Counted from the stretch's first letter, positions 48,126-59,200 are shown. The stretch: 64,000 nucleotides of DNA from Larix kaempferi (GCA_027924585.1 BSBM01000597.1:2398001-2462000); one strand, 5' to 3'. The notes: generated by a model from the sequence alone, not told the origin. Program-made: numbers and translations.

Positions 48126-48138
48126 TGGCGACTCCGCT
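48126..48138 (+). other. Primer binding site (tRNA-Arg type)
   Basis: TGGCGACTCCGCT begins four bases after the 5' LTR. It matches the complement of a plant tRNA-Arg 3' end (AGCGGAGTCGCCA), as used by Ogre-type elements. The tRNA assignment is from memory. Confidence 0.65.
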
Positions 48139-48342
48139 TTGGTTTGAACTTTAGATCTCTAATTTTGCCTTTAAATCTTAGTTTATTTTGAGTTTTTAAC
48201 CTTTAGATCCATAGATCTGCCATCTTAGACAGCAGATCCATTGCTGTTCTGAGATTTGGCCCCATAAACAGCCCGAAATTTTCAATTTTCGGGTTCGTTT
48301 CTCGGTTTCCGTGCACGGCTTCCGCCTCGCGGTTTTTTGCCA

Positions 48343-48595
48343 GACAGTCGCGCGGTCCATCGCGACTTTTCTGCGTTTTTCCGCGCGGCCCATCGCGGCT
48401 TTTTTCCAGACAGTCGCGCGGTCCATCGCGACTTTGCTGCGTTTTTCCGCGCGGCCCATCGCGGCTTTTTTCCAGACAGTCGCGCGGTCCATCGCGACTG
48501 TGCGACAGAAACCCGCGCGGTCCATCGCGACTTTTGGCCCAAAACCCGCGCGGTCCATCGCGACTTTTGGTCCAAAACCCGCGCGGTCCATGTCA
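48343..48595. repeat. GC-rich leader repeat, 66-bp and about 31-bp units
   Basis: The core CGCGCGGTCCATCGCGAC recurs at a 66-bp period (cores at about 48349, 48415 and 48481). Each 66-bp unit contains a variant half, CGCGCGGCCCATCGCGGC. Three shorter units follow to 48595. The block lies in the untranslated leader between primer site and gag. Several long frames on both strands here (48196-48736) only reflect its lack of stops. Confidence 0.8.
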
Positions 48596-49902
48596 TTTTT
48601 TGGCCGCGCAGCTCAATTTTCAAACGACCATATCTCCCTCTCCCGAACTCCGTTTGAAACGATTTTTTTTTTTCAAATTGGGTGTTTTCGATCAAGGAAT
48701 CCAAATATGCTATTAGATTTAAGAAATTTTCCATAGAAATTTATCTAATATTGTATTTTAGTGTTATTTATCACTTCAGTTCACCCATTTTGGCTCATAT
48801 TTTCCAGTATTAAAATTCCAGCATTGTTTACTTCTTTAGAATTTTTCCCTTAGCAATTTCCTTGAACAAAGAAATCCATTTATTTCTTTTAAAAGTCTAT
48901 TATTTGCTTTCATAAATCCAAAAAATCCTTTGTTTTTTGAGTTATTTTTTGAAAAAGCATTTAAATTCCTTTTAGTGAAAAAAGTCTTAAATATTTGCTT
49001 GTTATTTTTCGAAAAGTCCTTTATTTTTTGAAAAAATTCCCTTAAAGCATTTAATTTTTTCAAGTTCAGTTTACAACACCTCACGTGCACTCACACGATC
49101 ACTTAATTGAACTAAGACTTAAAACTTACCCTAATTTGAACACACTCTTAACCCCACTTGGGGAACACGAAAAGAATTCTTGTAGCTAGGTAGTATTGGG
49201 GGGATAGGTGTTCCAATAACACCCCTCAGTTCATACATCTGAGACATAGAAGTTGTCCAATTAGGGAGCTAAAATCTCTTAGTACTTTTTGGCGCGGTCA
49301 CAACCGGTTTGTGGGAAGGCCTCTCCCCTAGGAGGGTTGAAGTCGCGAGGATGGTTCCGGAAGCCTGAGTGGGATACCGAAACCCATTCAGTAACCGAAG
49401 GGCTACCATTCGCAGTTCTCGGGATATCCCTGTATTGGGATATTGCGATCAAAGGACCAAACGGCAGATTTACCTTTTCTCGACGCGTCATGAACGGAGT
49501 ATCCTAGTAGCCTGTCTTTTTAGGATTGATTACCCGGTGTCCCTCCCGGTAGGGGGATATCTAGCCATTGTCTCTACATTCATATTGTCTGACTTGGATT
49601 TCATCACCTTGCAGGGGATATCGTCTGTTTGAGTCACAATACTTTTAGATTAGGTGTTTGCATGATCTTTACCACCTTTTGAGTCTAGTTACACCTATTT
49701 TTTCTAGGAGCCGCTTGCATGTTGGTATTCTGACCGGTTGTTGCATTCCTCCACTTATTGTAGCACAGCTGCTAGAATAAGTGCATTTTTTGAGGATTGA
49801 TTTTTTGGCCTGTGAGCCTTCTTTTTTCACTCCCCTTCTTGCACCCTTGGTTGCATTAGGGTTTTGAGTCTTTTACATATATATCACCACCTGATACTTA
49901 AA
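48596..49902 (+). other. Leader of the gypsy-like element, no recognised gene
   Basis: About 1.3 kb between the leader repeat and the gag frame, with no ORF I recognise. A T-rich stretch at 48660-49080 is followed by mixed sequence. Long leaders are usual in this retroelement group. Confidence 0.45.
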
Positions 49903-50144
49903 ACAAATTTTTACATAAAAAACATTTTCTCACCATTGAGAATTCTAGACGTTCTCGTCGTCTACGGGGCGAACTCCCAGAGTTTAGTCCACTTGGCTCT
50001 CCACGTCACGGACGCAGAGCATTATCCCTTGATTCGACACATCGTCGATCATTTAGACGGTCATCCGATTCTGACATACCCCACTTCACCTTTGATTTGG
50101 AGGTAGAATCCGAAAACCCCACAGAGTTACCACCAACCACAATT

Positions 50145-53100
50145 ATGTCTGAAACACCAATTGATCCACTATATACATTAACCATAGGTCAGACATCCGC
50201 AGACCCTTCTGCGGTAGTACCATCAACGACAACAGCCACCCCCTTGGGTATGCCCAATATGGGTAACACTCCACATTCAGGAATGCCTACCACAGGACCA
50301 CCACCCTTCATGGGCATGCCCAACATGGGGGTCATTCCCCCTTCGGTTTCCACAAACCCTATCCCAGGAATCCCTAGTGCGATTCCTAACCCAAGTGTAA
50401 CTCCTGTTGCACTTGGGAGTGCTATCCCAGGAATCCCTAGTGCGATTCCTAACCCGAGTGTAACCCATGTTGCACTCGGTAGTGCTATACCAGGAATCCC
50501 TAGCGCGATTCCTAACCCAAGTGTAACCCAAGTTGCACTTGGAAGTGCTAACCCATATCAGGCCACACCTTTTGGAGGGAACATACCCTCCATACCTAGC
50601 ATACCTATAGGCGCTACTGGACCCCTACACCATACCACAATGGCTAGGCAGGTCCCGGCCCCGGTCACCACATCCGCCAGTCTACCATACATGGCAAGTC
50701 TCAACCTGCCAGATTTAGCTAGGCTCACAAATGACCCCATCAGGCATGATCCTGCTTGGCCCCATATGCCCACTAAGCTTCCCTCTGACATCCCTAAGTT
50801 TGAGGGAAAGGCCGGAGAAGACCCCCAGAACCACATCATGTCTTTCCATTTATGGTGTTCCTCCAACTCCATAGTGGACGACTCTGTCCGCCTCCGTTTA
50901 TTACAGCGCACCTTCACTGGCTCTGCAGCCAAATGGTATATCGAGCAACCCCATGGGACGCATTCCACATTTACCTCCCTTGCCTCGACCTTCCTGCAGT
51001 TCTTTCAGCTACCGGTCCGCTATGATGCGGGCGTCGAAATCCTACTGTCTTGCAGACAGAACACGGCCACGCACATCACTGACCATATCCATGATTGGCG
51101 TCGGCACCGAAGCCTATGCAAGATCAAATTAGACGATCGAATCTTTTTAGACTGGTTCCTTAAATCCCTCCTTCCCCTCATTGCGAAGGATGTAGCATCT
51201 GAAAGACCCCAGTCTGAAGAGGAGGCCATCCTTAAGGCCCAACAGTTTGATCTTATCTATGCCCAGTCAGGTTACCTATACACGATCATACCTGACGCCC
51301 CACGAGGTGACTCTGCACGCGGTGACACACCGGGGGCATCACATGCCGCTGATGGCATTATTGGCCAAATTACACCACAAGCAAAACCTTTCAGTATGGT
51401 GAGCACCATGCCCGCCCCAAACCTTTCTAGGGCTACATCTAGTTCCGGAGCGACAACTTCTTATGCTCCAACAAACCAGACCCATCACGTTCATGGACCC
51501 TCTTGTCCACAACATTGTTATGGCCAAGCGCCATCAACATATGTACCTCCTACATACTATGCTCAACCTACGGTACAAAACCCCATGCAGTTCCCACAAC
51601 AGCCCATGCATTACCCACAACCGGTTGCACTAGCTAACCTCACACCTCCACCATCTCAGGGGTACCAACAACCCCAGCAGGCAACTGGACCACCTCCAGC
51701 TCCACCTGCATATTATCCACCGCAACCTGCTCCCGCACCTGCGGCTCCCCAGAATCCCCCCAATGCTCAAGGGCATGTGTACGCACAACAACACCAGCCC
51801 CAATACCAAAATCACCAACAACATCAGCAAGGTCCTCCACCTCCCAATCCTCCGCAGAATAACAATGCTGCTCCTCCCAACCGCAATCCGGATCGGAATC
51901 CGAAGCAGCCTAGAAATAATAACCTCAGAACAACCCACCCTTGTTCTATCTGCGGAGTCTATGGTCATTACACGCATTCTTGCCCACATTTGGAGCGAGC
52001 TCGACAACTTTGGACCGACGATGCACATCGTCAAGGGCAAGCGGCTCCTCAGCCGCCACCCAACCCTCCACCACCTCAACATCAACCCTTGGTGCTACAA
52101 AACCCCTTTCCAAACCAGGGTGTAGTGAACACTCAGCCGTTAGCCCCCCCTCAGGGAAACGTGCCACCACAGCAGATCACTTATGCAGCCCCCGATCAAC
52201 CCATGTTCGATTCAGGTACTCACCATTTGTTGATGATGTCGACTCCTGCTGCCAACCTCCAAACCCGTCGGAACCAATATGGCTCCACCTCTGAAGCCCC
52301 TCCCACCGACAAAAACACTAACGTTAATCCCACAGATCAAACGTTACGTATACCTCCGGCTCCACTTGATGGTGCTTCTAAAGCACCTCACTTCCCACTT
52401 CATCGCATCAACAGTAATCCCAATGCTCGCGCTGCGTCGAATTACAACATCATAGACGACTTAGCCCAGTCTCCTGCAGCCATGTCTGCTTTAGAAGTTT
52501 TGAAAAACTGTCCTTCGCAGCGCAAAACTTTGCTCTCTGCCATTGGCGCCATTGACCCCAATGATTCACAGCTGATCGCGTTCGATTCAGACCAGTCTGA
52601 ACCACGCCTGCCTTCCTCTTTAGCATTCCAAGTTTCCGTTTCTGTTCGGAATCTTGTTATCCATCGGTGCATTATCGATGAAGGGGCCTCTACATGCGTC
52701 ATGTCCACTTTCGTTTGGCAAAACTTGGGATCCCCTACTCTCCAACAGTCCACCACTGCATTGCGAGCCTATGACGGCCGTTCAGGACAACCCCAAGGTC
52801 TATTAGCTAATGTCCCCGTCCAGCTGGCGGGTAAAACCGTCCTCATTGACATTGAGGTCATCAATGCCCAACTAGACTATAACCTTTTACTTGGTCGCAA
52901 CTACATGTATGCCATGCGGGCTGTTGCCTCATCCGTATTTCGCACCATGCAGTTCCCCCATGAGGGACGCGTGGTCAAGGTCGACCAACTCACCTATTAC
53001 GATCCCAAAGCCCCCGCCACACCTGAAAATGTTCTCCCCATGGTTGAACAACATGTTTGTGGTGCAACTACCTCATTCATTTCCTCAGTAGGACCCGGAC

Positions 53101-54824
53101 TTTACTCCGAGGCACCGATGACCTTCCAGGCCTTTCCACCACCGTCACCGGAGACCCAGGTCGCTAACCTCTGCACTCTTTCACAAACACCCGGTAATCA
53201 ACCCTCCTTGTTACCCAAACCACCATTAGTCCCTAGTCACATTGGGGTTACACCCATCCACACAATCCCCTTTCTATTTCCTCCTTCGGGTGTAGTGAGC
53301 GCCCCGGTTATGGCTACCCTTAGTCTCCCCGGGTTAACATTGGGATTACCCGTGTGGTATATTACGCCTCCCGTTCCTCCACCGACACCAAATGTCATCC
53401 TGCAACCGGTGCAACCCATTGTTACTTCTACCCAACCACCTCCCGGTATCACGACTCCTTCGTCGTCGACGAATCCCCCTCCATTCGTCAGGCCCACTGG
53501 GGGCAGAGGCCCACAACCATACACTGCGGTTCCCCCACCCAAGGCAGTTAAACCTCCCCCCGTATTTCGTGCTCCTCCAAAATGCTCGCTGTGTGATGAG
53601 TTAGGCCATCCAACCCATCAGTGTCCACAGTTACCTACATTGCAGGAACACATGCAAATGTTGGACGACGACCCAAACATCCCGGTGGTTAAACTAGATC
53701 CAAACCCCATGCCTCGCGATAAATCACTGCGTACCAACCACCCATGTGCGATATGCGGTATTTACGGCCACTACTCCCACAACTGTCCTGACATCCCAGA
53801 CTACAGAGCAGCTCTCTACGAGATGAACAATTTGGACCTAGAGACGGCACCCCCTACTATCGAGGAGATCTACCCTCCCGCATCATCCTCATCCGGAGAG
53901 ATTAACACCATCTACATGATCTCTTCGACTACCACTACCTCATCACTCGATTTGACCACTCAAAGCTCCCGCAATGATGAAGAGGTTCTCGAGACTCCTA
54001 CTCCCTTTGATTATCCCGGGGAAGACATGCACCATCGTCCATACTTCCTCCCGGAAGAGACTTCATCCACCACCGCTACCCAATCCGCGACTGAGTCCAA
54101 GGATTTCCTTCCTACTAAAATCGACTGGTTAACGGATCCCATGGCCGATATTTCTCCCGTCATCCACATTGACATCTCTGACCCACTTGGTTCCCTTCAT
54201 ACCATTACATTAGGAGCCTCCCACAGTGAGCATGAGATCGGAGAATACCAACGACTGTTCCAAGAATTCACTGATGTCTTTACTTGGTCAGATACCGAAA
54301 TTCCTGGCCTTGACCACACCATTTACACGGTTTCCACTGGATACCCCTTTGTCCGGTCGGCCCCTTCAATTGATACCTTAGACACACATGCTCAACCCTT
54401 TCAAATCGATGAGGAAACCACATGTCCACAACATGGGGGCAGGCCCAAAACCTTGCTTACTCGTCATCATCGTGACCCTCGTCGGAGATACTGGGGGCAT
54501 CCACCCCACAAAGGGAATCCACGATCATCATATCATCACTTCAGTATGCCACCACAGCCCACAGCCTCATGGTATAACAACCCGCCAGCAGTTGCTCAAT
54601 GCCCTATTGATCTCTCTTTGAGACAACATCTGCACCACATTGACGCCTCTGAGTTAGGGGGCATAATAGATTACCTCGACCCCGGGATAGGGGGCATGAT
54701 CAATCATTTTGAACTTTCCCCATCATCTCTATCTCAACACCTCAATGAGCCCATCGTTCAAACCAACACATATGTGATCCACAATCACAAACCCCATGCA
54801 CATAGCATGGGGGCAGGTCATTAA
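50145..54824 (+). CDS. Gag-protease polyprotein of the gypsy-like element
   Basis: A single intact frame open from about 49903 with the first in-frame ATG at 50145, giving 1559 codons. It would form particles and bind element RNA. In order from the ATG: a Pro/Gly-rich N terminus with three near-identical repeats containing PGIPSAIPNPSVT (50362-50550); a retrotransposon gag domain (about residues 215-385) with WYIEQPHGTHSTF and FLDWFLKSLLP; a Pro/Gln-rich linker; knuckle CSICGVYGHYTHSC (about 600); a retropepsin-like domain (about 820-940) with IIDEGAST in place of DSG, and LLLGRNYM; a Pro-rich linker; two more knuckles, CSLCDELGHPTHQC and CAICGIYGHYSHNC (about 1146 and 1200); and a pre-RT motif FTDVFTWSDTEIPGLD. 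After that the frame leaves the family pattern and ends with no RT. The D-E-G triad may be family-typical. The arginine-rich open stretch before the ATG (49903-50144) might be translated from a non-ATG start or be leader. Confidence 0.85.
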   Translation: MSETPIDPLYTLTIGQTSADPSAVVPSTTTATPLGMPNMGNTPHSGMPTTGPPPFMGMPNMGVIPPSVSTNPIPGIPSAIPNPSVTPVALGSAIPGIPSAIPNPSVTHVALGSAIPGIPSAIPNPSVTQVALGSANPYQATPFGGNIPSIPSIPIGATGPLHHTTMARQVPAPVTTSASLPYMASLNLPDLARLTNDPIRHDPAWPHMPTKLPSDIPKFEGKAGEDPQNHIMSFHLWCSSNSIVDDSVRLRLLQRTFTGSAAKWYIEQPHGTHSTFTSLASTFLQFFQLPVRYDAGVEILLSCRQNTATHITDHIHDWRRHRSLCKIKLDDRIFLDWFLKSLLPLIAKDVASERPQSEEEAILKAQQFDLIYAQSGYLYTIIPDAPRGDSARGDTPGASHAADGIIGQITPQAKPFSMVSTMPAPNLSRATSSSGATTSYAPTNQTHHVHGPSCPQHCYGQAPSTYVPPTYYAQPTVQNPMQFPQQPMHYPQPVALANLTPPPSQGYQQPQQATGPPPAPPAYYPPQPAPAPAAPQNPPNAQGHVYAQQHQPQYQNHQQHQQGPPPPNPPQNNNAAPPNRNPDRNPKQPRNNNLRTTHPCSICGVYGHYTHSCPHLERARQLWTDDAHRQGQAAPQPPPNPPPPQHQPLVLQNPFPNQGVVNTQPLAPPQGNVPPQQITYAAPDQPMFDSGTHHLLMMSTPAANLQTRRNQYGSTSEAPPTDKNTNVNPTDQTLRIPPAPLDGASKAPHFPLHRINSNPNARAASNYNIIDDLAQSPAAMSALEVLKNCPSQRKTLLSAIGAIDPNDSQLIAFDSDQSEPRLPSSLAFQVSVSVRNLVIHRCIIDEGASTCVMSTFVWQNLGSPTLQQSTTALRAYDGRSGQPQGLLANVPVQLAGKTVLIDIEVINAQLDYNLLLGRNYMYAMRAVASSVFRTMQFPHEGRVVKVDQLTYYDPKAPATPENVLPMVEQHVCGATTSFISSVGPGLYSEAPMTFQAFPPPSPETQVANLCTLSQTPGNQPSLLPKPPLVPSHIGVTPIHTIPFLFPPSGVVSAPVMATLSLPGLTLGLPVWYITPPVPPPTPNVILQPVQPIVTSTQPPPGITTPSSSTNPPPFVRPTGGRGPQPYTAVPPPKAVKPPPVFRAPPKCSLCDELGHPTHQCPQLPTLQEHMQMLDDDPNIPVVKLDPNPMPRDKSLRTNHPCAICGIYGHYSHNCPDIPDYRAALYEMNNLDLETAPPTIEEIYPPASSSSGEINTIYMISSTTTTSSLDLTTQSSRNDEEVLETPTPFDYPGEDMHHRPYFLPEETSSTTATQSATESKDFLPTKIDWLTDPMADISPVIHIDISDPLGSLHTITLGASHSEHEIGEYQRLFQEFTDVFTWSDTEIPGLDHTIYTVSTGYPFVRSAPSIDTLDTHAQPFQIDEETTCPQHGGRPKTLLTRHHRDPRRRYWGHPPHKGNPRSSYHHFSMPPQPTASWYNNPPAVAQCPIDLSLRQHLHHIDASELGGIIDYLDPGIGGMINHFELSPSSLSQHLNEPIVQTNTYVIHNHKPHAHSMGAGH

Positions 54825-57046
54825 CCCTGCTCACTTTTTCATATTCGTGATCTCAACCTTTTTTGAGGTCACGTGTCACTTGTATATTTGAGTTGATACA
54901 CATAGTATTCCCCCCCGCGGGTCATCATTTCTCCCCACCACTGCATCATTGGCTTGGTGGGCTCACCTTTATTGGTAGCCATTCTTTAACCTAGTTATTT
55001 CCTTTGACCATTCTGAAGTCCTTATGAACTCCTTTTTTCGCACCATTTGCACCACCGGATTCATATTCCCGCGCTCGTGATGACGCTTGAGATCATTTCT
55101 CGCTCTCACGCCTAGATTTTTAGGGCATTTTTCCATGCCCCCTCGTCGCCTCGGTTTGCGTGCCACATCGGCCCTTCTCCGTTTTCGATGTGTCTTATAT
55201 CGCCGGTTTCAGTTTTCCGCGCTCGTGATGATTCTTGAGACCATTTCTCGCTCTCACCTTTAGATTTTCCGGGCATTTTTTCCACGCCCCCTCGTCGCCT
55301 CGGTTTGCGTGCCACATCGGCCGTTCTCCGTTTTCGATGTGTCTTATATCACCGGATCCAGTTTTCCGCACTGATGACGATGATTGAGACCTTTTCTCAC
55401 CCTCATCAATCCATTTTTGTTCGGTATAATTTTACCCCTTTTTCGGGCCGAGCAACCCCTTTTTTACGAAAAAGGCACTTAGGGAGTTTCTGTTAAGCTC
55501 TTTTCTGACTCCTAAAACAATGAAAAGATCGCCGAGCAATCTTGCTTCCTTTCATGCTCGCTAAACGTATCTGAAAGGGCGTCTACCTGGTATAAGTTTA
55601 CCCCTTTTCCGGACCTCGTAGACTAATTACGAAAAAGGTATACTCTAGTCACATCGGCTAGAAGAGTTCTCCATCCGCATCATTTTATGCTTTTTCGGGC
55701 CTTGGAGACTAAACTACGAAAAAGAACACCAATAGAGTCCACTTACCGCTTTCAGACTCTCTAAACATGATAGCAACCATGAGCATGCGCCGTCCTGAGC
55801 TCACAAAATCCACAGGACCGTACCATTTCAGAGCACACTTTTATCCCTTCTTGGAGCTCATTAAAACTACGAAGAAGGAAGAAGGGTGCCTCTTGGCGCC
55901 ACGACAGATCATATCTACTCACATAGCAGCTTCCCCATTCTGGTCGCCTTTGTTCAGAGTATTCTGCAGTACGTCGCCCGGAAACTCCCTCGACAGCTAC
56001 CATCAGCTTCACCCCCCCAGAGTCAGTACATACCCTTCAGTCCCTAAAAGATGATCCCCACACCTACAAGTCAGTTCCCTACGCTGCCAGGTCAACCACG
56101 TCATCTTACTCTGAACAAAGGAGGTTTGAGTCTACCCATGTTTGACCCAGTTATTTCCCATCCCCACAAGTATGTCAGTCCTACCAGCAGTACTACATCA
56201 CTTCAGTTTACACCTCGCGCTCCTAGCAAGGAAACATCATTGCCTTGTTAGTTGCTGGTCTCCCTCTGTCGACGACAACCACATTTATTCCAGAGGATAG
56301 ACCTAGAGGCCCCTGTGTCTTGGACTCATTACCATTTATGATGAGTGCCTACGAATCATTTCGAGAGGAATCCCCAGTGCCTCTCCCAATGGTTGTTTCT
56401 CACATGCTCGACTTCAACACCTTGATCGCATCGTTGAGACTCGCACAGGGTATTGGTCCGTTCAGTTATTAGTCGAAGACCCCGGATACCTCCTGACTCC
56501 TCCACATTTGAGAGTCTTCCTATGGATAATACCAGTTACACTTTTTCTATAGATATCCGGGCTGCGCATGGCGACAGTATTCAGATTCACACCTGTTTCA
56601 TACTCCCTCGAGTATACAGATACAAATACTTCCCAAAGATGGCTCATAGTCTTTGAGTCCCTACAGATGTTGGACACCTTCAGTTTCAGCAGTTCATCAG
56701 TTATTCCAGTGTATCAGTTATTGGATCAGTATTGATCATGAGTATATCCCACAATAATGTCCCCTCTGGACCATTATGATGTACCAGTATATTTCTTCAT
56801 GTATTAGATCCCCCTTCTTGGGACTAATTGTTTTGTATATGTCTTGATACGAGCATGGGAATGCCCGCCTCGTCCTTTATCAGAGATTATACCTCATTCA
56901 TATTGAGGCCATGTAATATTTTTTGTTTTTGCAGCTTCCAAGGGCCGTGGCTCCAGTCTCCAAACGGTCTCTTCTCTCCCCTAAAACCCAGAAAAAGGAC
57001 AAAAGAACTATGATGTTTATCGGCCATACGATGAGCTCCTGCCCTC
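54825..57046 (+). other. 3' non-coding region of the gypsy-like element
   Basis: The place where RT, RNase H and integrase would lie holds no such domain in any frame. It contains a 149-bp tandem repeat and three looser copies of a phrase pairing TTTTYCGGRCC with ACGAAAAAGG (about 55440, 55600, 55690). Short plus-strand frames at 55767-56656 are unrecognised, possibly remnants of a degraded pol. Confidence 0.55.
55030..55410. repeat. 149-bp tandem repeat, about 2.5 copies
   Basis: CCTCGTCGCC starts at 55141 and 55290. The flanking CGCTCGTGATGA, GGGCATTTTT and GTTTTCGATGTGTCTTATAT occur in the same order in both full units. Confidence 0.85.
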
Positions 57047-57064
57047 ACACATCAGGGGGCAATC
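57047..57064 (+). other. Polypurine-type tract before the 3' LTR
   Basis: ACATCAGGGGGCAATC ends exactly at the 3' LTR start. Its G-rich core (AGGGGGCAA) would prime plus-strand DNA synthesis. Confidence 0.6.
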
Positions 57065-57789
57065 TGTTAACACCTAAAAAGTGCTCACTAGCTCATTCCC
57101 TTACTCACATGACCCATTTGTCCACTTTTCCACCATCTGAGCCTCTGAAACCAACAAAAGGTCACCAAAAGACCTTAGTACACCCCTTTTTCCATTAAAA
57201 AAGATTATTTTTCCAAGAAAATCATAAAAAACCCTCAAAAAGGGTCCAAATTCCCAAAAATATTAAAAAGGGAATTAAAATATTATTTTTATTCAAAAAA
57301 GGAAAAAGGAGGGAAAATTACCTAAACCATGTTGGTCAATACCATTGGTTTCCACAAAACCACAAATGGTATTCCTCACCACCAAAACCTATAAAAAGGT
57401 GGTAGGGGCTCCTCATTTCACATCCTTCCATTATCTCATCCTTATGCTGCTGAAATCTCCCATGAGCACTTTTAGCCATTGAAGCAACCTTGGAGAAAGA
57501 GACCTATTGGAGTTTGGAGCTACTCATCTTGGGAGTTGCTCAACATCAACCTTCACCATTGAAGGTAATATCGCAAGCACTTGCTTGCCCCCCCACTTTT
57601 CAATACAAAATTTATTTCTTATGTTTCTTGTTCTTGATTTTGAAATATTTACATTATTTGCTTAGATTCTTGTTTAGATCCATGAAAAGTATTGTTTATT
57701 TAGTTTATTGTTTTTATTTCTATTGAAACTGCTACTACTAGTTAGTAGGTGCCCATAGCACTAAGCTTGGTTGCAAAACCGAGCCAACA
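57065..57789 (+). repeat. 3' LTR (725 bp) of the gypsy-like element
   Basis: Direct repeat of 47397-48121 at a constant offset of 9668. I found no difference reading both through. The TATA copy is at 57389-57398. GTTCT follows at 57790. Confidence 0.95.
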
Positions 57790-57794
57790 GTTCT
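57790..57794. repeat. TSD of the gypsy-like element, right copy (GTTCT)
   Basis: Matches 47392-47396; the interrupted minus-strand ORF is continuous after removing the element and one copy. Confidence 0.9.
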
Positions 57795-58074
57795 CCATAT
57801 CTTCAATAACCTGCTCTTGCTCTAGCGGAATCTCCTCATCTCCTTCTTCATCTGCAAATGAATCTTGCAGTTTCCTTTCTGCACTTTCGTCATCCATATC
57901 AATAGCTACAGGGTTATCATGCAAAGGTGGATCTGATTCCAGCGAGATCTCTTTGTCTGCTTCATCATTTACAGGAACTTGGCTGAAGTAATCATATTCC
58001 TCTTCGTCTTCAAAGATGCTTTCAAAAGCAAGTCTCATGAGGAAGTCCATTTTGAATGGAATAATTACCTTCAA
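57795..58074 (-). pseudogene. Unknown ORF, 5' half (split by the 10.4-kb insertion)
   Basis: It starts at ATG 58074-58072, or the second Met at codon 9. It is strongly acidic, with EDEEEYDYF early and repeated Asp/Glu runs, and shows no recognised domain. The frame reaches GAGAAC at the insertion point and joins 47391 without a shift. It continues past the insertion point into the LTR and stops at 57742, but that tail is an artefact. Confidence 0.5.
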
Positions 58075-58897
58075 TGCTGAAGATCACAGCAATCTGCAGT
58101 ACCACGCCCTAGCAGTGAATCTTTACAGCTGATTTGCAGCCACAGAATACAGTATCGCCTTCGGGAAGACAGCATCCACGCGGTAGAAGCCGAGAAGAAT
58201 AGCACGTATCTCCTGAAATTACCGCACCCTAGCAGTGGATGTATCTGTGGTAGTGCTTATGTACCGCTCTTTGCCAATGTCTGCGTCCCGAGGTGAGTTT
58301 CTAAGCATCGGTGAGCTGATAGGTGGTGATGGACGCTCTCCTCCAGCAGGGAAAATCGCTACTTCAAATATGGCTCGTCCTCTTCACACAGGCCTCTTTA
58401 ATACACACCATCTCTCACGCTGTTAATCGTGACCTTCACGGCTGCTGCAAAATCTTTTTGCTTAAACGGTGATCTCCCAACGATTTTCACAGCCTATCGG
58501 CTCAGTAACTATGTCTTCAATTTGGCAGCGAGCCTTCAAATCTGGTGCAGATATGCACAGTTCACAATTGCTGGATGCTGCCTCACAATCCACGCTGATG
58601 CTGCCTCTTTTCTTCACAGTGATGACACCGGTTCTAAGAGAAAGAACAATTTAGCCTCCTTCAACGTTTGCGCTCAACAGGTGGCTGCAGTGCACTTAGA
58701 ATCTCCACGCTTCTCCTTCACGTCTCAGTAAAAAAAAATCTTCACGACAGCTCTCCTTTAATAAATTCAGGGCCTCTTCAGATCTCGGTGTTCTCTCGGC
58801 AATTGGGCGACTCCTCCTCAGCGATCTCTGGCCTTCTCTAGCGATTTGGGGAGGAATCCTTCCTCTATGCAGACAGGCCACCAAGAGCTTGACGCAG
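58075..58897 (-). other. Interior of the non-autonomous LTR element, no recognised gene
   Basis: Moderate GC content. Short frames exist on both strands but none resembles a known protein. It lies between the repeat-encoded frame and the acidic ORF on the minus strand and may contain an intron joining them, which I cannot verify. Confidence 0.35.
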
Positions 58898-59200
58898 TCA
58901 CCAAATGGAGAAAAGAACATCAGTGGCACGGTCGTCAGACCTCTTGACGAGCATCTTCGCAATGGCTTCTTCAGGGATTGATAGCAGCGGATTGAGGCAA
59001 TGCCCATTCACGGCCTCTTCACAATGGGAATTCACGGCCTCCTCACAATTTGCATTCACGGCCTCCTCACTGGCATTCACGGCCTCCTCACAAACGGCCT
59101 CCTCGCAATGGGCATTCACGGCCTCCTCGCTGGCATTCACGACCTCCTCACAATGGAAACAAGGGCATTCACGGCCTCTTCACAATGGACTCTTCACAAT
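58898..59200 (-). other. Repeat-encoded Glu/Ala-rich frame in the leader of the non-autonomous LTR element
   Basis: An 80-codon frame (59140-58898) contains at least six units of the type EEAVNA(H/N/S)C. It arises from a tandem DNA repeat with core CATTCACGGCCTCCTC (about 59005-59190, spacing 18-24 bp). The second half is not repetitive (PEEAIAKMLVKRSDDRATD). It could be a real N-terminal exon of the element's protein or only a minisatellite. There is no further support. Confidence 0.35.

Larger units (their letters stand above)
47397..57789 (+). mobile_element. 10,393-bp young Ty3/gypsy-like element with gag-protease only
   Basis: It has 725-bp LTRs at each end that I could not tell apart by eye, a perfect GTTCT TSD, a tRNA-Arg-type primer site and a purine-rich tract. 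Its one long ORF covers gag, a retropepsin-like protease and the beginning of the pre-RT linker, then stops. No RT, RNase H or integrase occurs in the 2.2 kb before the 3' LTR. It therefore resembles gag-only or gag-protease non-autonomous elements that depend on a relative. The primer site and gag type suggest the Tat/Ogre side of Ty3/gypsy, which is inference. Confidence 0.9.

Noticed and set aside
48196-48736. Four long overlapping ORFs
   Set aside because: Produced by the CG-rich leader tandem repeat; composition artefacts.
50277-52756. Minus-strand ORFs opposite the gag-protease gene
   Set aside because: Shadows of a Pro-rich coding sequence; no domains.
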